Shown: in pieces, positions 1 to 8,403 of the stretch
How positions within the stretch are numbered: position 1 is the first letter of the stretch
How the letters are laid out: each line of letters starts with the position of its first letter
Assembly (NCBI RefSeq): GCF_019550915.1
Contig: NZ_JAHWCI010000001.1
Location: 62,001 to 126,000 of the forward strand
Direction of reading: 5' to 3'
DNA: 64,000 bases
From: Mumia sp. zg.B17
Lineage (GTDB): Bacteria > Actinomycetota > Actinomycetes > Propionibacteriales > Nocardioidaceae
Made by a program: the position numbers and the translations under genes
Notes under the pieces: model-generated
What the model was told of the DNA's origin: nothing
The model's database searches: none
What the model saw: the letters and a program-made list of their open reading frames with translations, nothing else

Positions 1-71
1 GCCCGCGGCACCGGTCGTCCGTCGTAGGCCCGCACCATCCGTCGCCTCCGGACGACGTCCCCGAACTCCAT
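1..71 (-). CDS. Nitroreductase family protein, N-terminal fragment (partial)
   Basis: Only the first 23 codons are in the window; the gene runs off the left edge. The ATG (complement of 69-71) lies one base past the stop of the upstream same-strand gene, so the two are probably co-transcribed. The peptide opens MEFGDVVRRRRMVRAYDG, which resembles the conserved start of actinobacterial nitroreductase-fold FMN oxidoreductases: an arginine run that contacts the flavin phosphate, then an (R)xYdxRPVP segment. The family call rests on this short motif alone, so substrate and role cannot be stated. Confidence 0.6.
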   Translation of the reverse strand, partial: MEFGDVVRRRRMVRAYDGRPVPR

Positions 72-72
72 G

Positions 73-654
73 TCAATCGCTCTCGTCGCTGTCGATCGCG
101 ACGTGCGTGTCGGCGGCCTCTGCCTCCTCGTCGTACCCGTCCTTGGGGCGGCCGAGGCGTGCGCGCAGGTTGCGGCGGGACAGGAGCAGAAGGTCCCAGG
201 TGCTCGTGTCCACCATGTCGGGGTCGAGGTGCTCGAGCGCCCGGATCCCGATGTTGAGCCACCGCTCGGCCGCCAGCGGCTCGCCGGCCTCGTCGTAGAG
301 GTCGGCCATGTAGTGGGCCGACAGTGGCGTGATGCGTCCCGACCGGCGGTAGCGGTCGGCGTACTCCGACGGGTCGAGACCACGTGCGAGCGCAGCGCCG
401 ACCCGCACGACGTCGGGGTGGATGGCCGAGGCGCCCGCGGCCGTGTCCGCCATCGCCAGCACCTCCTCCTGCCGGTCCCAAGAGCCGTCGAACCCGAGGA
501 ACTCCGAGGCGGCGACCAGGAGCGAGCGCGGTGTGACGTCGTCGGCGAGCTCGTAGCCCGCGCCGGTGGCGAGCTCGACCAGCTTCTCGGCCTTCTGGCG
601 GGCGGTGAGGTCGGACTCCTCGACAGCGTCGGTGTCGTCCCGGGTGATGCGCAT
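73..654 (-). CDS. Conserved hypothetical protein with TPR-like helical repeats
   Basis: A 193-aa soluble protein with no signal peptide or membrane segment. The middle (about residues 60-150) is a run of short amphipathic helices, including 'AHYMADLYDEAGEPLAAERWLNIGIRAL', that resembles a degenerate tetratricopeptide repeat. The C-terminus is acidic (EEAEAADTH...SDESD). The GATACT box at 661-666 (complement) ends 6 nt before the ATG, so the transcript may be leaderless. The partial nitroreductase gene starts immediately downstream. I do not recognise a specific function; a scaffold or helper protein is only a guess. Confidence 0.6.
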   Translation of the reverse strand: MRITRDDTDAVEESDLTARQKAEKLVELATGAGYELADDVTPRSLLVAASEFLGFDGSWDRQEEVLAMADTAAGASAIHPDVVRVGAALARGLDPSEYADRYRRSGRITPLSAHYMADLYDEAGEPLAAERWLNIGIRALEHLDPDMVDTSTWDLLLLSRRNLRARLGRPKDGYDEEAEAADTHVAIDSDESD

Positions 655-660
655 GGCGCC

Positions 661-666
661 AGTATC
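661..666 (-). promoter_or_regulatory. Candidate -10 box, leaderless promoter
   Basis: GATACT on the minus strand ends 6 nt before the ATG at 654. This spacing puts the transcription start at or next to the start codon. Confidence 0.4.
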
Positions 667-701
667 CCGTGCAGGTGTCGCGCTCCTCGTGCCAGACCCG
701 G

Positions 702-707
702 CAGGAT
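702..707 (+). promoter_or_regulatory. Candidate -10 box, leaderless promoter
   Basis: CAGGAT ends 7 nt before the ATG at 715. It favours that start over the in-frame ATG at 706, which overlaps the box. Confidence 0.35.
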
Positions 708-714
708 GGCCGTC

Positions 715-1383
715 ATGGACGGTGCGTCGGTGGTGGAGCAGGGGCCTGGGTGGACCTGGTGGCGCACACCCTCGGGCGTCTGGGTCGAGGTCGCCGACGA
801 CCTCGCCTGCGTGCTCCCACCCGAGGCCGCGGCGGGGGTCGTCTCAATCGCCTGGCCACGCGGTCGGTGGAGGTTCACCTTCCGCGGCGACCCCGTGCCG
901 TACGAGGCGCCCATGGCGGTACGCGCCGACCCCTCGCTGACCTGTGCGATGACGGTCCTGGCGGCAGCGAAGCAGGCCAAGGTGCACGGAGATGCCGACG
1001 TACGCGCCACCTTCGGCGAACTCACGTCCCGCGAGCCCGCCGACGGCCTCACCGCCGGGGAGACCGCCGGCGTCCTCGACGTGCGGGCCCCGACCGAGCC
1101 GGAGCGTGACTCGCTCGTGGACGTCGTCGTGGCTCAGGCGCGCGCTCGTGCGACCCGCGACCGCACGCGGGTGGAGGTCGACCGCGACGAGATCCACGGG
1201 CCGCTCGTCCTCGATGCCCTCGCCGTACGCACGCTGACCGACGAGGTGGGCGCGGTGGAGATCGGGTCGCCCGGCGCGGACCGGGCCGCCCGAGCGGTCC
1301 GACGCGGCGAGCGTGCGGTCACCCTCGTGGTGCGTGAGCGGGACGAACGGCTGATCCGCGCCGCGCTGGCCGCACTCTCCTAG
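715..1383 (+). CDS. Hypothetical protein
   Basis: A 222-aa soluble protein, convergent with the MarR gene; the two stop codons overlap at 1380-1383. The N-terminal third has several Trp residues (GPGWTWWRTPSGVWVEV, WPRGRWRFTF). The rest is Arg/Val/Glu-rich, with 'VDVVVAQARARATRDRTRV' probably a long helix. No known motif, signal peptide or membrane segment is visible. An in-frame ATG at 706 is an alternative start. I chose 715 because a CAGGAT box sits 7 nt upstream and no Shine-Dalgarno is seen. The open frame continues far upstream only because of high GC. Function unknown. Confidence 0.55.
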   Translation: MDGASVVEQGPGWTWWRTPSGVWVEVADDLACVLPPEAAAGVVSIAWPRGRWRFTFRGDPVPYEAPMAVRADPSLTCAMTVLAAAKQAKVHGDADVRATFGELTSREPADGLTAGETAGVLDVRAPTEPERDSLVDVVVAQARARATRDRTRVEVDRDEIHGPLVLDALAVRTLTDEVGAVEIGSPGADRAARAVRRGERAVTLVVRERDERLIRAALAALS

Positions 1384-1910
1384 GTGTCGGAACGGGGAGC
1401 CGGGACGTCGCTCGCGGGCCCGCGCACGGGCTCGTCAGCGCCTCCGTGGTCGGCGTACTCGCGCAGGATCGCGATGGCGTCGTCGAGGAACGTCGAGATC
1501 GTGCGGGCCGACTCGTCATCGAGGTCGGAGGTGAGCTCGCGGATGGCGGAGATCAGCGGAGAGAGAGCACGTCGGGCGTCGGAGTAGGCGGAGCCGGTCG
1601 GCTGGAGGCTGGTGCGACGCCGGTCGGTCGGGTGCGGAGTGCGCTCCATGTGACCCGACGAGACCAGGCGGTCGACCGCGACGGTCGCCGAGGCGGACCG
1701 GATTCCGAGCCGGTGGGCCAGGTCGCCGACGCCCAGGGGTCGCGGCAGTGCCGCCATGGCGTTGTCGAGCGCCAGGGCGTCGGTGACGCCGATCCCGATC
1801 TCGGAGGCGAGGCGGGCGTGCACCGATGGTGCGACGCGCAAGAGCTCTCGCAACTGCATCCCGAGCGTGAACCGGATGTCGGTCTGGTCGACCGGAGGCA
1901 GCGAGTCCAC
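1380..1910 (-). CDS. MarR family transcriptional regulator
   Basis: A 176-aa DNA-binding regulator starting at a GTG. The winged helix-turn-helix spans about residues 58-105: 'LGVGDLAHRLGIRSASATVAVDRL' is the helix pair, and 'HPTDRRRTSLQPTG' (93-106) is the MarR wing with its DxR signature. Flanking helices (12-50 and 112-155) form the dimer interface. The C-terminal 20 residues are Pro/Asp-rich and probably disordered. It lies 72 nt downstream of the aldehyde dehydrogenase gene on the same strand, so it may be co-transcribed with it and/or autoregulated from the AT-rich gap. Ligand unknown; an organic acid, aldehyde or aromatic would be usual for the family. Confidence 0.85.
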   Translation of the reverse strand: MDSLPPVDQTDIRFTLGMQLRELLRVAPSVHARLASEIGIGVTDALALDNAMAALPRPLGVGDLAHRLGIRSASATVAVDRLVSSGHMERTPHPTDRRRTSLQPTGSAYSDARRALSPLISAIRELTSDLDDESARTISTFLDDAIAILREYADHGGADEPVRGPASDVPAPRSDT

Positions 1911-1937
1911 AGACCTATGTTATACGCCCGTCAACAG

Positions 1938-1950
1938 ATAGACCTTCTAT
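1938..1950. promoter_or_regulatory. Candidate operator (inverted repeat) before marR
   Basis: ATAGA-CCT-TCTAT is a perfect 5-3-5 inverted repeat inside an unusually AT-rich stretch (about 1911-1955) just upstream of the marR GTG. This is a plausible MarR autoregulatory site, although a second imperfect repeat covers 1912-1940. Confidence 0.35.
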
Positions 1951-1982
1951 GCAATCCCCCCGCTTTGCTGAAGTGCCGCCGG

Positions 1983-3488
1983 TCACACCCCCATGACGGT
2001 GCTGTGCCACGGCCTGCGAGCAGTGCCGGTCACGTCCTGCATCACGTGCTTGACCTGGGTGTACTCCTCGAACGAGTACGCGCTCATGTCCTTGCCGTAG
2101 CCCGACTGCTTGTAGCCGCCGTGCGGCATCTCGGAGACGATGGAGATGTGGTCGTTGATCCACACGCAGCCGGCCTGGATCTCCGCGGCCGCGCGCTGGG
2201 CACGGTAGACGTCACGCGTCCACGCCGACGCCGCCAAGCCGTACGGGGTGTCGTTGGCGAGCCGGACCGCCTCGTCGTCGGACTCGAACGGAAGCGCCAC
2301 CAGAACCGGCCCGAAGATCTCCTGCTGGACGGCCTCCGCGTCCTGGGGGAGCCCCGTCAGGAGGGTCGGCTCGTAGAAGAAGCCCGAGCGCTCGGGCGAG
2401 CTTCCACCGCACACCACCTGGGCGCCGGCGGCCCGGGCGCGGTCGACCATCGCGGCCACCTTGTCGCGGTGCGCCGCCGAGCTGAGCGCCCCGAGGTCGG
2501 TCGCGGGGTCAGTGGGGTCTCCGACGACCACCTTGCCCATCAGCTCGGCGACCCCGTCGACGAACGCCTCGAAGAGGCTCGCGTGGACGTACGCCCGGGT
2601 GGCCGCCGTGCAGTCCTGCCCGCCGTTGATCAGCGAGCCCGCGACGGCGCCACGGACGGCCGCCTCGAGGTCGGCGTCGTCGAACACGACGAACGGCGCC
2701 TTGCCGCCCAGCTCGAGGTGTACGCGCTTCACCGAGGCGGCGGCCGTCGTCGCGATCTGCCGGCCGACCGCCGTCGACCCGGTGAAGGACACCATGCGGA
2801 CGCCCGGGTGGCCGACGACGGCGCTCCCGGTCGTCGGACCGGGGCCGTTGACGACGTTGACGACACCGTCGGGCAGCCCGGCCTCGGTGGCGGCCTGGGC
2901 GAGCATCAGGGAGGTGAACGGTGTGATCTCGGCCGGCTTGAGGACCACGGTGTTGCCAGCGGCGATCGCCGGGAGGACCTTCCAGGCCGCCATCTGGAGC
3001 GGGTAGTTCCACGGGGCGACCGAGCCGACCACGCCGATCGGCTCACGCCGGATCGAGGAGGTGTGGTCGGCGGAGTAGCGGGCGCTCGCCCTGCCCTCCA
3101 GGTTGCGGGCAGCCCCGGCGAAGAAGGCGGTGTTGTCGATCGTGCCCGGGACGTCGAACTCCGTGGACATCCGGATCGACTTGCCCGTCTGCAACGTCTC
3201 GGCGGCGGCGAGGTCGTCCGCGATCTGCTCGAGCCGGCGCGCCAGCGCGTGGAGCGCGGTGCTCCGCTCACCAGGGGTGGCGGCGGACCATCCGGGGTAC
3301 GCGCGGGCCGCTGCGGCCACCGCGTCGTCGACGTCGGAGTCTGTGGCCGAGGCGAACCTGCGTACGACCTCCCCCGTCGCGGGGTTGCTGACCACGACGT
3401 CGTCGGCACCGGAGCCGTCGGCGTACCGACCGCCGATGTGCTGTCCGGCGGGGATGCTGGCGGGGTCGAAGGCGCGGGGTGTGGTCAT
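1983..3488 (-). CDS. patD: Gamma-aminobutyraldehyde dehydrogenase-like NAD aldehyde dehydrogenase
   Basis: A 501-aa ALDH-superfamily enzyme. Catalytic Cys293 is in NGGQDCTAATR, general-base Glu259 in LELGGK, the oxyanion Asn161 in PWNYPLQ, and Lys184 in VLKPAE binds the NAD ribose. The overall pattern (SIRREPIGVVGSVAPWNYP, MPHGGYKQSGYGKDMS near the C-terminus) matches omega-amino-aldehyde dehydrogenases of the PatD/Prr type, which oxidise 4-aminobutanal or 3-aminopropanal to GABA or beta-alanine. The neighbouring polyamine importer, aminotransferase and amine oxidase genes support this role. Exact substrate chain length cannot be read from sequence. It is transcribed away from the PucR gene, with a small membrane-protein gene upstream. 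Confidence 0.85.
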   Translation of the reverse strand: MTTPRAFDPASIPAGQHIGGRYADGSGADDVVVSNPATGEVVRRFASATDSDVDDAVAAAARAYPGWSAATPGERSTALHALARRLEQIADDLAAAETLQTGKSIRMSTEFDVPGTIDNTAFFAGAARNLEGRASARYSADHTSSIRREPIGVVGSVAPWNYPLQMAAWKVLPAIAAGNTVVLKPAEITPFTSLMLAQAATEAGLPDGVVNVVNGPGPTTGSAVVGHPGVRMVSFTGSTAVGRQIATTAAASVKRVHLELGGKAPFVVFDDADLEAAVRGAVAGSLINGGQDCTAATRAYVHASLFEAFVDGVAELMGKVVVGDPTDPATDLGALSSAAHRDKVAAMVDRARAAGAQVVCGGSSPERSGFFYEPTLLTGLPQDAEAVQQEIFGPVLVALPFESDDEAVRLANDTPYGLAASAWTRDVYRAQRAAAEIQAGCVWINDHISIVSEMPHGGYKQSGYGKDMSAYSFEEYTQVKHVMQDVTGTARRPWHSTVMGV

Positions 3489-3572
3489 GGCGCGATTCCA
3501 GCACGTCGTCCGCGAGCGGACAACAGCCGGTGTGTCACCACAGGGTCGTCTGCGGTGACGTCGTGTCGCCGC

Positions 3573-3746
3573 TCAGGCGATCGTCTTCGGCAGTGCGATG
3601 ACGAGGAGGGCGGCGAAGAAGGCGAGCACCAGGCACGCCGCGGTGGTGCCGACGAGCTTGGCGGACGTCGCGCGGTCGACGACGAGCGGCAGCATGCCGA
3701 AACCTGCCACCACGGTGAAGACGGCGATCCAGCCCCAGGTCGTCAT
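3573..3746 (-). CDS. Small membrane protein, 57 aa, unknown function
   Basis: A short gene between pucR and the aldehyde dehydrogenase gene, same strand as both. It begins MTTWGWIAVFTVVAGFGMLP and ends with a second hydrophobic run, LVGTTAACLVLAFFAALLVIALPKTIA, giving two predicted transmembrane helices joined by a short loop (VVDRATSAK). A good Shine-Dalgarno, GAGGAG, sits 6 nt upstream of the ATG. The 58-codon frame has typical GC-rich third positions. I do not recognise the family. Its place within the amine-catabolism locus suggests a small accessory protein of transport or envelope function, but that is inference. Confidence 0.7.
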   Translation of the reverse strand: MTTWGWIAVFTVVAGFGMLPLVVDRATSAKLVGTTAACLVLAFFAALLVIALPKTIA

Positions 3747-3826
3747 GTCGTGCTCCTCGCTCCCGTGGCCGCCGGTGCGGCCTGGGTCACCAACCTATCG
3801 GTCGAGGCGGCGTCGACCGCGCGCGG

Positions 3827-5452
3827 TCACCGCGGCTGGTCGTGCACCAGGAGGGCGACCCCCAGGGCGAGCCGGGAGTCGGCGTCGTCGAGGCGGACGC
3901 CGAGGATGCGCTCGAGGTGCGCGAGCTTCTTGTAGAGCGCGGGGCGGCTGCGGTGGCTGACGCGCGCCAGCTCGGTCTTGTTGCCGCCCACGGCGAGGTA
4001 CTGGCGGAGCAGCTGGAGCATCCCGTCCTCGTGCGTCGCCTCGTGGACGAGCAGCCGGTCGAGCTCTGCCTCGGCGAACGCCTGGACCCGCGGGTCGTCC
4101 TGCAAGAGGGCCACGAGTCCGTGGAGACGGACGTCGCTGGCCCGGAAGAACGGTCTGCGGCGTGCCGGTGGCAGGGCGTGGGCCACCTCCGCGACGTGCT
4201 GGGCGTGCCGCAGCCCAGCGCCGGCGGTGAGCACCGTCTCGGCAGGGACGCCCACGCCGACCGACACGGGATCGAGGTCGGGCTGGCGGACGCGCTGGGC
4301 GTGCAGGGTCTCCGCGAGCTGCGCGACAGCGGCGTCGCCGCCCCGCTCGCCGGTCGCGAGCAGCACCGCCACCTCCACAGGCCCGAGCGAGCCGAGGATG
4401 AGGGGGAGCCGGGCGTCGCGCCCGGCCTGGGCGACGCGCTCGACGAGGCGCCGTGCGCCGCGGTGGGCCGCCACCGGATCGGTGCTCGTCCCTCCGGCGC
4501 GCGGTGCGGCGCGCACGACGAGGGCCACGTACGGCGCCACCGCGGGGAGCCCGAGCGCTCGGGCGCGCGCCTCGGCCTCGGCGACGTCGACCACGCGACC
4601 CGCGGCGAGCTCGGTGAGGAATCCACCCTGAGCCTGGTGGGTGATCCCGAACCGGTCGCTCTCCACCATCCGGCCGAGCTCCAGCGCCTGGGCCGCGCGC
4701 TCGAGGACCATCGCGAGGCGCTCCTGGTCGGAGGCGGGATTCACGACGACCAGCCGGCCCCAGCGCTGCTGCTGCACGCCGACCGGGGAGGTCATCCAGC
4801 CCTCGGGCCCCGTCACGCCGGTGAGGTCGGTGAAGGCGACCAGCCGCGAGCGTCGCTCCCACGCCTGGAGCAGGCCGGCGGCGGGGCGCCCCAGCGCCGC
4901 GTAGGCCACGACGTGACGAGACAGGTCCTCGAGCACGACGGACGAGCCGGCCAGGGCGGCGGTCTCCTCGACGATCACCTGGGCCCCGGCTCCCTCGAGG
5001 CTCAGCGAGGTGAAGCGTTCGTGGACCCGCCGCGCGAAGTCGACGTGCTCGTACTGCTCGGCGACGATCGCACGGTGCACCTGCTCGGTGATCTCGACGA
5101 AGCGGGTGGGCCTCCGGAGGGCGACCACGGGGAACCGGCGCCGACGGGCGACGGCCAGCGCCGCCGCGGGCACCGCGCTGAAGGACTCGCCGAGCTCGAC
5201 GAGGAGCCCGGTCGCGCCGGCGTCGACGAGCTCACCGACGTACGCCGCCGCGTCGGCCTCGTCCCCCCGCATCGCCAGGCCGGTGGAGAGGAGCAGCTCG
5301 CCGCCGGTGAGCAGCCCGGTGACCTCTCGGACCTCGCTGACGTGGACCCAACGGACCTGCCGGTCGAGCCGGTCGGCGCCCGCCAGCACCTGCGGCTCGG
5401 CGACGCGGAGGGCGTCCGAGGCCAAGACGGCGCGGAGCGTCGGGAGCGGCAT
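3827..5452 (-). CDS. PucR family transcriptional regulator
   Basis: A 541-aa regulator with the three-part PucR layout. Residues about 1-125 are the N-terminal PucR domain (LRAVLASDALRVAEPQVLAGADRLDRQVRWVHVSEV... LLSTG). The middle is a GGDEF-like/CdaR sensory region (about 280-410). The C-terminus is a Fis-type helix-turn-helix (about 480-535, LLRQYLAVGGNKTELARVSHRSRPALYKKLAHLERILGVRL). Relatives control purine, proline or amine catabolism according to metabolite. It is divergent from mmsA and so probably controls the 5544-14252 operon. A TAGCCT box ends 6 nt before its ATG, and a symmetrical site lies between the two genes. Confidence 0.9.
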   Translation of the reverse strand: MPLPTLRAVLASDALRVAEPQVLAGADRLDRQVRWVHVSEVREVTGLLTGGELLLSTGLAMRGDEADAAAYVGELVDAGATGLLVELGESFSAVPAAALAVARRRRFPVVALRRPTRFVEITEQVHRAIVAEQYEHVDFARRVHERFTSLSLEGAGAQVIVEETAALAGSSVVLEDLSRHVVAYAALGRPAAGLLQAWERRSRLVAFTDLTGVTGPEGWMTSPVGVQQQRWGRLVVVNPASDQERLAMVLERAAQALELGRMVESDRFGITHQAQGGFLTELAAGRVVDVAEAEARARALGLPAVAPYVALVVRAAPRAGGTSTDPVAAHRGARRLVERVAQAGRDARLPLILGSLGPVEVAVLLATGERGGDAAVAQLAETLHAQRVRQPDLDPVSVGVGVPAETVLTAGAGLRHAQHVAEVAHALPPARRRPFFRASDVRLHGLVALLQDDPRVQAFAEAELDRLLVHEATHEDGMLQLLRQYLAVGGNKTELARVSHRSRPALYKKLAHLERILGVRLDDADSRLALGVALLVHDQPR

Positions 5453-5458
5453 GGCAGA

Positions 5459-5464
5459 AGGCTA
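5459..5464 (-). promoter_or_regulatory. Candidate -10 box of pucR, leaderless
   Basis: TAGCCT on the minus strand ends 6 nt before the PucR ATG at 5452. No Shine-Dalgarno is visible. Confidence 0.45.
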
Positions 5465-5494
5465 CACTCCGCAATCCTGTGTCGAGCACGGGTG

Positions 5495-5510
5495 ACAATC
5501 CGTCCATTGT
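5495..5510. promoter_or_regulatory. Candidate PucR operator in divergent promoter
   Basis: ACAAT-CCGTCC-ATTGT is a perfect 5-6-5 inverted repeat in the 91-nt gap between pucR and mmsA. It is the most AT-rich symmetrical element there. PucR-family regulators commonly bind such sites in divergent promoters; binding here is inferred. Confidence 0.4.
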
Positions 5511-5543
5511 GGGGGGTGGCCCGCCAGGCGCACGCTCGTGCCC

Positions 5544-7067
5544 ATGAGCACTCCCACCGTGATTCCGCACTGGCTCGACGGCGCGCCGTTCCTCGGCAGC
5601 TCCAGGTCCGGCGCCGCCGCTCGTACCGGCGATGTCACCAACCCCGCGACCGGCGCCGTGACCGGGCAGGTCGTCTTCGCCGACCAGGCCGACGCCGAGC
5701 GCGTGATCGGTGCGGCCTCGGCCGCGGCGCGCTCCTGGGCCGACACGTCGGTCACCAGGCGCACGCAGACCGTCTTCGCGTTCCGCGAGATCCTCAACGC
5801 CCGCAAGGAGGAGCTCGCGGCGATCATCACCGCCGAGCACGGCAAGGTGCTCGACGACGCTCTGGGGGAGGTGACCCGAGGCCTGGAGGTCGTCGAGTTC
5901 GCCTGCGGGATCCCGCACCTGCTGAAGGGTGGCTACTCCGAGGGCGTCTCCTCCGGGGTCGACGTGCACTCCAAGCGCCAGCCGCTCGGCGTAGTCGGGA
6001 TCATCAGCCCGTTCAACTTCCCGGCGATGGTCCCGATGTGGTTCTTCCCGGTCGCGATCGCCGCGGGCAACACGGTGGTCCTCAAGCCGAGCGAGAAGGA
6101 TCCCTCGGCCGCAATCTGGATCGCCGAGCGGTGGAAGGAGGCTGGGCTGCCCGACGGTGTCTTCAACGTCCTCCAGGGGGACAAGGTCGCTGTCGACGCA
6201 CTCCTGGACAGCCCCGACGTCAAGGCGATCAGCTTCGTCGGCTCGACGCCCATCGCCCGCTACGTCTACGAGCGGGCGAGCCAGTCGGGCAAGCGGGTGC
6301 AGGCGCTGGGTGGTGCCAAGAACCACATGGTCGTGCTGCCCGACGCGGACCTCGACCTGGCCGCGGACCAGGCGGTCAGCGCCGGCTACGGCTCTGCCGG
6401 CGAACGCTGCATGGCGATCAGCGTCGTCGTCGCCGTCGGTGGAGTCGGGGACGAGCTCGTCGCCAAGATCGCCGACCGCACGCGCACCCTGCGCACCGGC
6501 GACGGGACGAAGGGCGCCGACATGGGGCCGCTCGTCACCCGGGCGCACCGCGACAAGGTCGCGTCGTTCGTCGATGCCGGCGAGGAGGCCGGAGCCAAGC
6601 TGGTCGTGGACGGGCGCGAGGTCGCCGCCGACGGTGGAGCGGAGGGCTTCTGGCTCGGCCCCACGTTGTTCGACCAGGTCACGCCCGACATGAGCGTCTA
6701 CACCGAGGAGATCTTCGGCCCGGTCCTCTCGGTCGTGCGCACCGACACGTACGACGAGGCCGTCGCCCTCGTCAACGCGAACCCGTATGGCAACGGTGTC
6801 GCGCTGTTCACCAGCAACGGCGGGGCCGCGCGGAAGTTCGAGTACGAGGTCGAGGTCGGGATGATCGGCATCAACGTCCCGATCCCGGTGCCGATGGCGT
6901 ACTACTCGTTCGGAGGGTGGAAGAGCTCGCTCTTCGGCGATAGCCACGCGCACGGGACCGAGGGCGTCCACTTCTTCACCCGTGGAAAGGTGGTCACCTC
7001 GCGGTGGGGTGATCCCGCCGTGAAGCCCGTCGGCGGCCTCGAGCTCGCCTTCCCGAAGAACAGCTAG
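5544..7067 (+). CDS. mmsA: CoA-acylating methylmalonate-/malonate-semialdehyde dehydrogenase
   Basis: A 507-aa ALDH-superfamily enzyme of the CoA-dependent MMSDH branch. Catalytic Cys289 sits in GYGSAGERCMAIS. The usual ELGG glutamate is replaced by the family's QALGGAKNH (254-262), and Arg122 of TRGLEVVEFA plus Arg288 match the carboxylate-binding arginines of MMSDHs. The family converts (methyl)malonate semialdehyde to propionyl- or acetyl-CoA with release of CO2. Ten bases from the aminotransferase gene, it probably disposes of malonate semialdehyde made from beta-alanine, or a related semialdehyde. ATG 5544 is chosen; an in-frame GTG lies 6 nt earlier and no strong Shine-Dalgarno separates them. 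Confidence 0.9.
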   Translation: MSTPTVIPHWLDGAPFLGSSRSGAAARTGDVTNPATGAVTGQVVFADQADAERVIGAASAAARSWADTSVTRRTQTVFAFREILNARKEELAAIITAEHGKVLDDALGEVTRGLEVVEFACGIPHLLKGGYSEGVSSGVDVHSKRQPLGVVGIISPFNFPAMVPMWFFPVAIAAGNTVVLKPSEKDPSAAIWIAERWKEAGLPDGVFNVLQGDKVAVDALLDSPDVKAISFVGSTPIARYVYERASQSGKRVQALGGAKNHMVVLPDADLDLAADQAVSAGYGSAGERCMAISVVVAVGGVGDELVAKIADRTRTLRTGDGTKGADMGPLVTRAHRDKVASFVDAGEEAGAKLVVDGREVAADGGAEGFWLGPTLFDQVTPDMSVYTEEIFGPVLSVVRTDTYDEAVALVNANPYGNGVALFTSNGGAARKFEYEVEVGMIGINVPIPVPMAYYSFGGWKSSLFGDSHAHGTEGVHFFTRGKVVTSRWGDPAVKPVGGLELAFPKNS

Positions 7068-7077
7068 AGAGGACGTC

Positions 7078-8403
7078 ATGACGAACCGCACGTACGAGCT
7101 CGACCGCGCGCACGTCTTCCACTCGTGGGTCGCGCAGGCCTCCATGAACCCGATGGTGATCGAGAGCGCCGAGGGGAGCTACGTCGTCGACGACCAGGGG
7201 CAGCGATACCTCGACTTCTCCTCGCAGCTGGTCTTCACCAACATCGGGCACCAGCACCCGCGCGTGGTCAAGGCGATCCAGGACCAGGCCGCGCGCCTGT
7301 GCACGATCGCGCCCCAGCACGCCAACGCCGCCCGCTCGGAGGCCGCGGCCCTCGTCGCCGAGCTCGCGCCCGAGGGGATGGACCGCGTCTTCTTCACCAA
7401 CGGCGGGGCGGACGCCGTCGAGCACGCCGTGCGCATGGCGCGCCTGCACACCGGACGCCGCAAGGTGCTGAGCCGCTACCGCTCGTACCACGGTGGCACC
7501 CAGACCGCGGTCAACCTGACCGGTGACCCGCGGCGCTGGCCCAACGACTACGGGGCGGACGGTGTCGTCCACTTCTTCGGGCCGTTCCTCTATCGCACCG
7601 AGTTCCACGCGACGACCGAGGCCGAGGAGTGCGAGCGTGCGCTCACGCACCTCGAGCACACGATCCAGATGGAGGGGCCCGACACGATCGCGGCGATCAT
7701 CCTCGAGACCATCCCGGGCACCGCGGGCATCATGCCCCCGCCGCCGGGCTACCTCGAGGGGGTTCGGGCGCTGTGCGACCGCTACGGGATCGTCTGGATC
7801 GCCGATGAGGTGATGGCCGGGTTCGGCCGGACCGGCACGTGGTTCGCACTCGACCTGTACGACGCGACACCGGACCTCATCACGTTCGCCAAGGGCGTGA
7901 CGTCGGGATACGTGCCGCTGGGCGGCGTGATCATCTCCGAGCCGATCTACGAGACCTTCGCCGACCGGCCCTATCCCGGCGGCCTCACCTACTCGGGCCA
8001 CCCGCTCGCCTGCGCCGCCGCGGTCGCCACGATCGAGACGATGAAGGACGAGCGCATCGTCGAGAACGCCGCCACGCTGGGGGAGACGGTCTTCGCACCG
8101 GGGCTCGCCGAGCTGGCCGAGCGACACCCCTGTGTCGGTGAGGTCCGTGGGGTGGGGGCGTTCTGGGCGCTCGACCTCGTCGCCGACCGGGAGACCCGGG
8201 AGCCGCTGGCACCGTACGGGGGGACGAGCCCGGCGATGAACGAGATCGTCGCGGCGTGCAAGAAGCACGGGCTGCTGCCGTTCGTGAACTACCACCGCCT
8301 CCACGTCGTGCCCGCCCTCAACATCACCGCCGACGAGGCGCGTGCCGGTCTGGCGGTCCTGGACGAGGCGCTGTCGGTCGGCGATGCCCATGCCGCACGC
8401 TGA
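7078..8403 (+). CDS. Class III (omega) aminotransferase, PLP-dependent
   Basis: A 441-aa fold-type I aminotransferase. The PLP-binding lysine is Lys272 in LITFAKGVTSGY, and Asp243 in WIADEVMAGFGRTG pairs with the pyridine nitrogen. TNGGADAVEHAVRMAR (107-122) binds the cofactor phosphate. Length and motifs match beta-alanine/4-aminobutyrate/putrescine:pyruvate or 2-oxoglutarate aminotransferases. Placed directly after mmsA with an AGAGGA ribosome site, it most likely makes the semialdehyde that MmsA consumes. Its 3' end overlaps the next gene by 20 nt, indicating translational coupling. Donor and acceptor cannot be assigned from sequence. Confidence 0.85.
   Translation: MTNRTYELDRAHVFHSWVAQASMNPMVIESAEGSYVVDDQGQRYLDFSSQLVFTNIGHQHPRVVKAIQDQAARLCTIAPQHANAARSEAAALVAELAPEGMDRVFFTNGGADAVEHAVRMARLHTGRRKVLSRYRSYHGGTQTAVNLTGDPRRWPNDYGADGVVHFFGPFLYRTEFHATTEAEECERALTHLEHTIQMEGPDTIAAIILETIPGTAGIMPPPPGYLEGVRALCDRYGIVWIADEVMAGFGRTGTWFALDLYDATPDLITFAKGVTSGYVPLGGVIISEPIYETFADRPYPGGLTYSGHPLACAAAVATIETMKDERIVENAATLGETVFAPGLAELAERHPCVGEVRGVGAFWALDLVADRETREPLAPYGGTSPAMNEIVAACKKHGLLPFVNYHRLHVVPALNITADEARAGLAVLDEALSVGDAHAAR

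Noticed and set aside
1446-3935. Very long plus-strand open frame over the marR and aldehyde dehydrogenase genes
   Set aside because: High GC leaves antisense frames open. The translation is Arg/Gly/Val-rich without domains, and the minus-strand gene shows full ALDH motifs. The same applies to 3842-6943 (+), 45991-49353 (-) and 54153-55817 (-).
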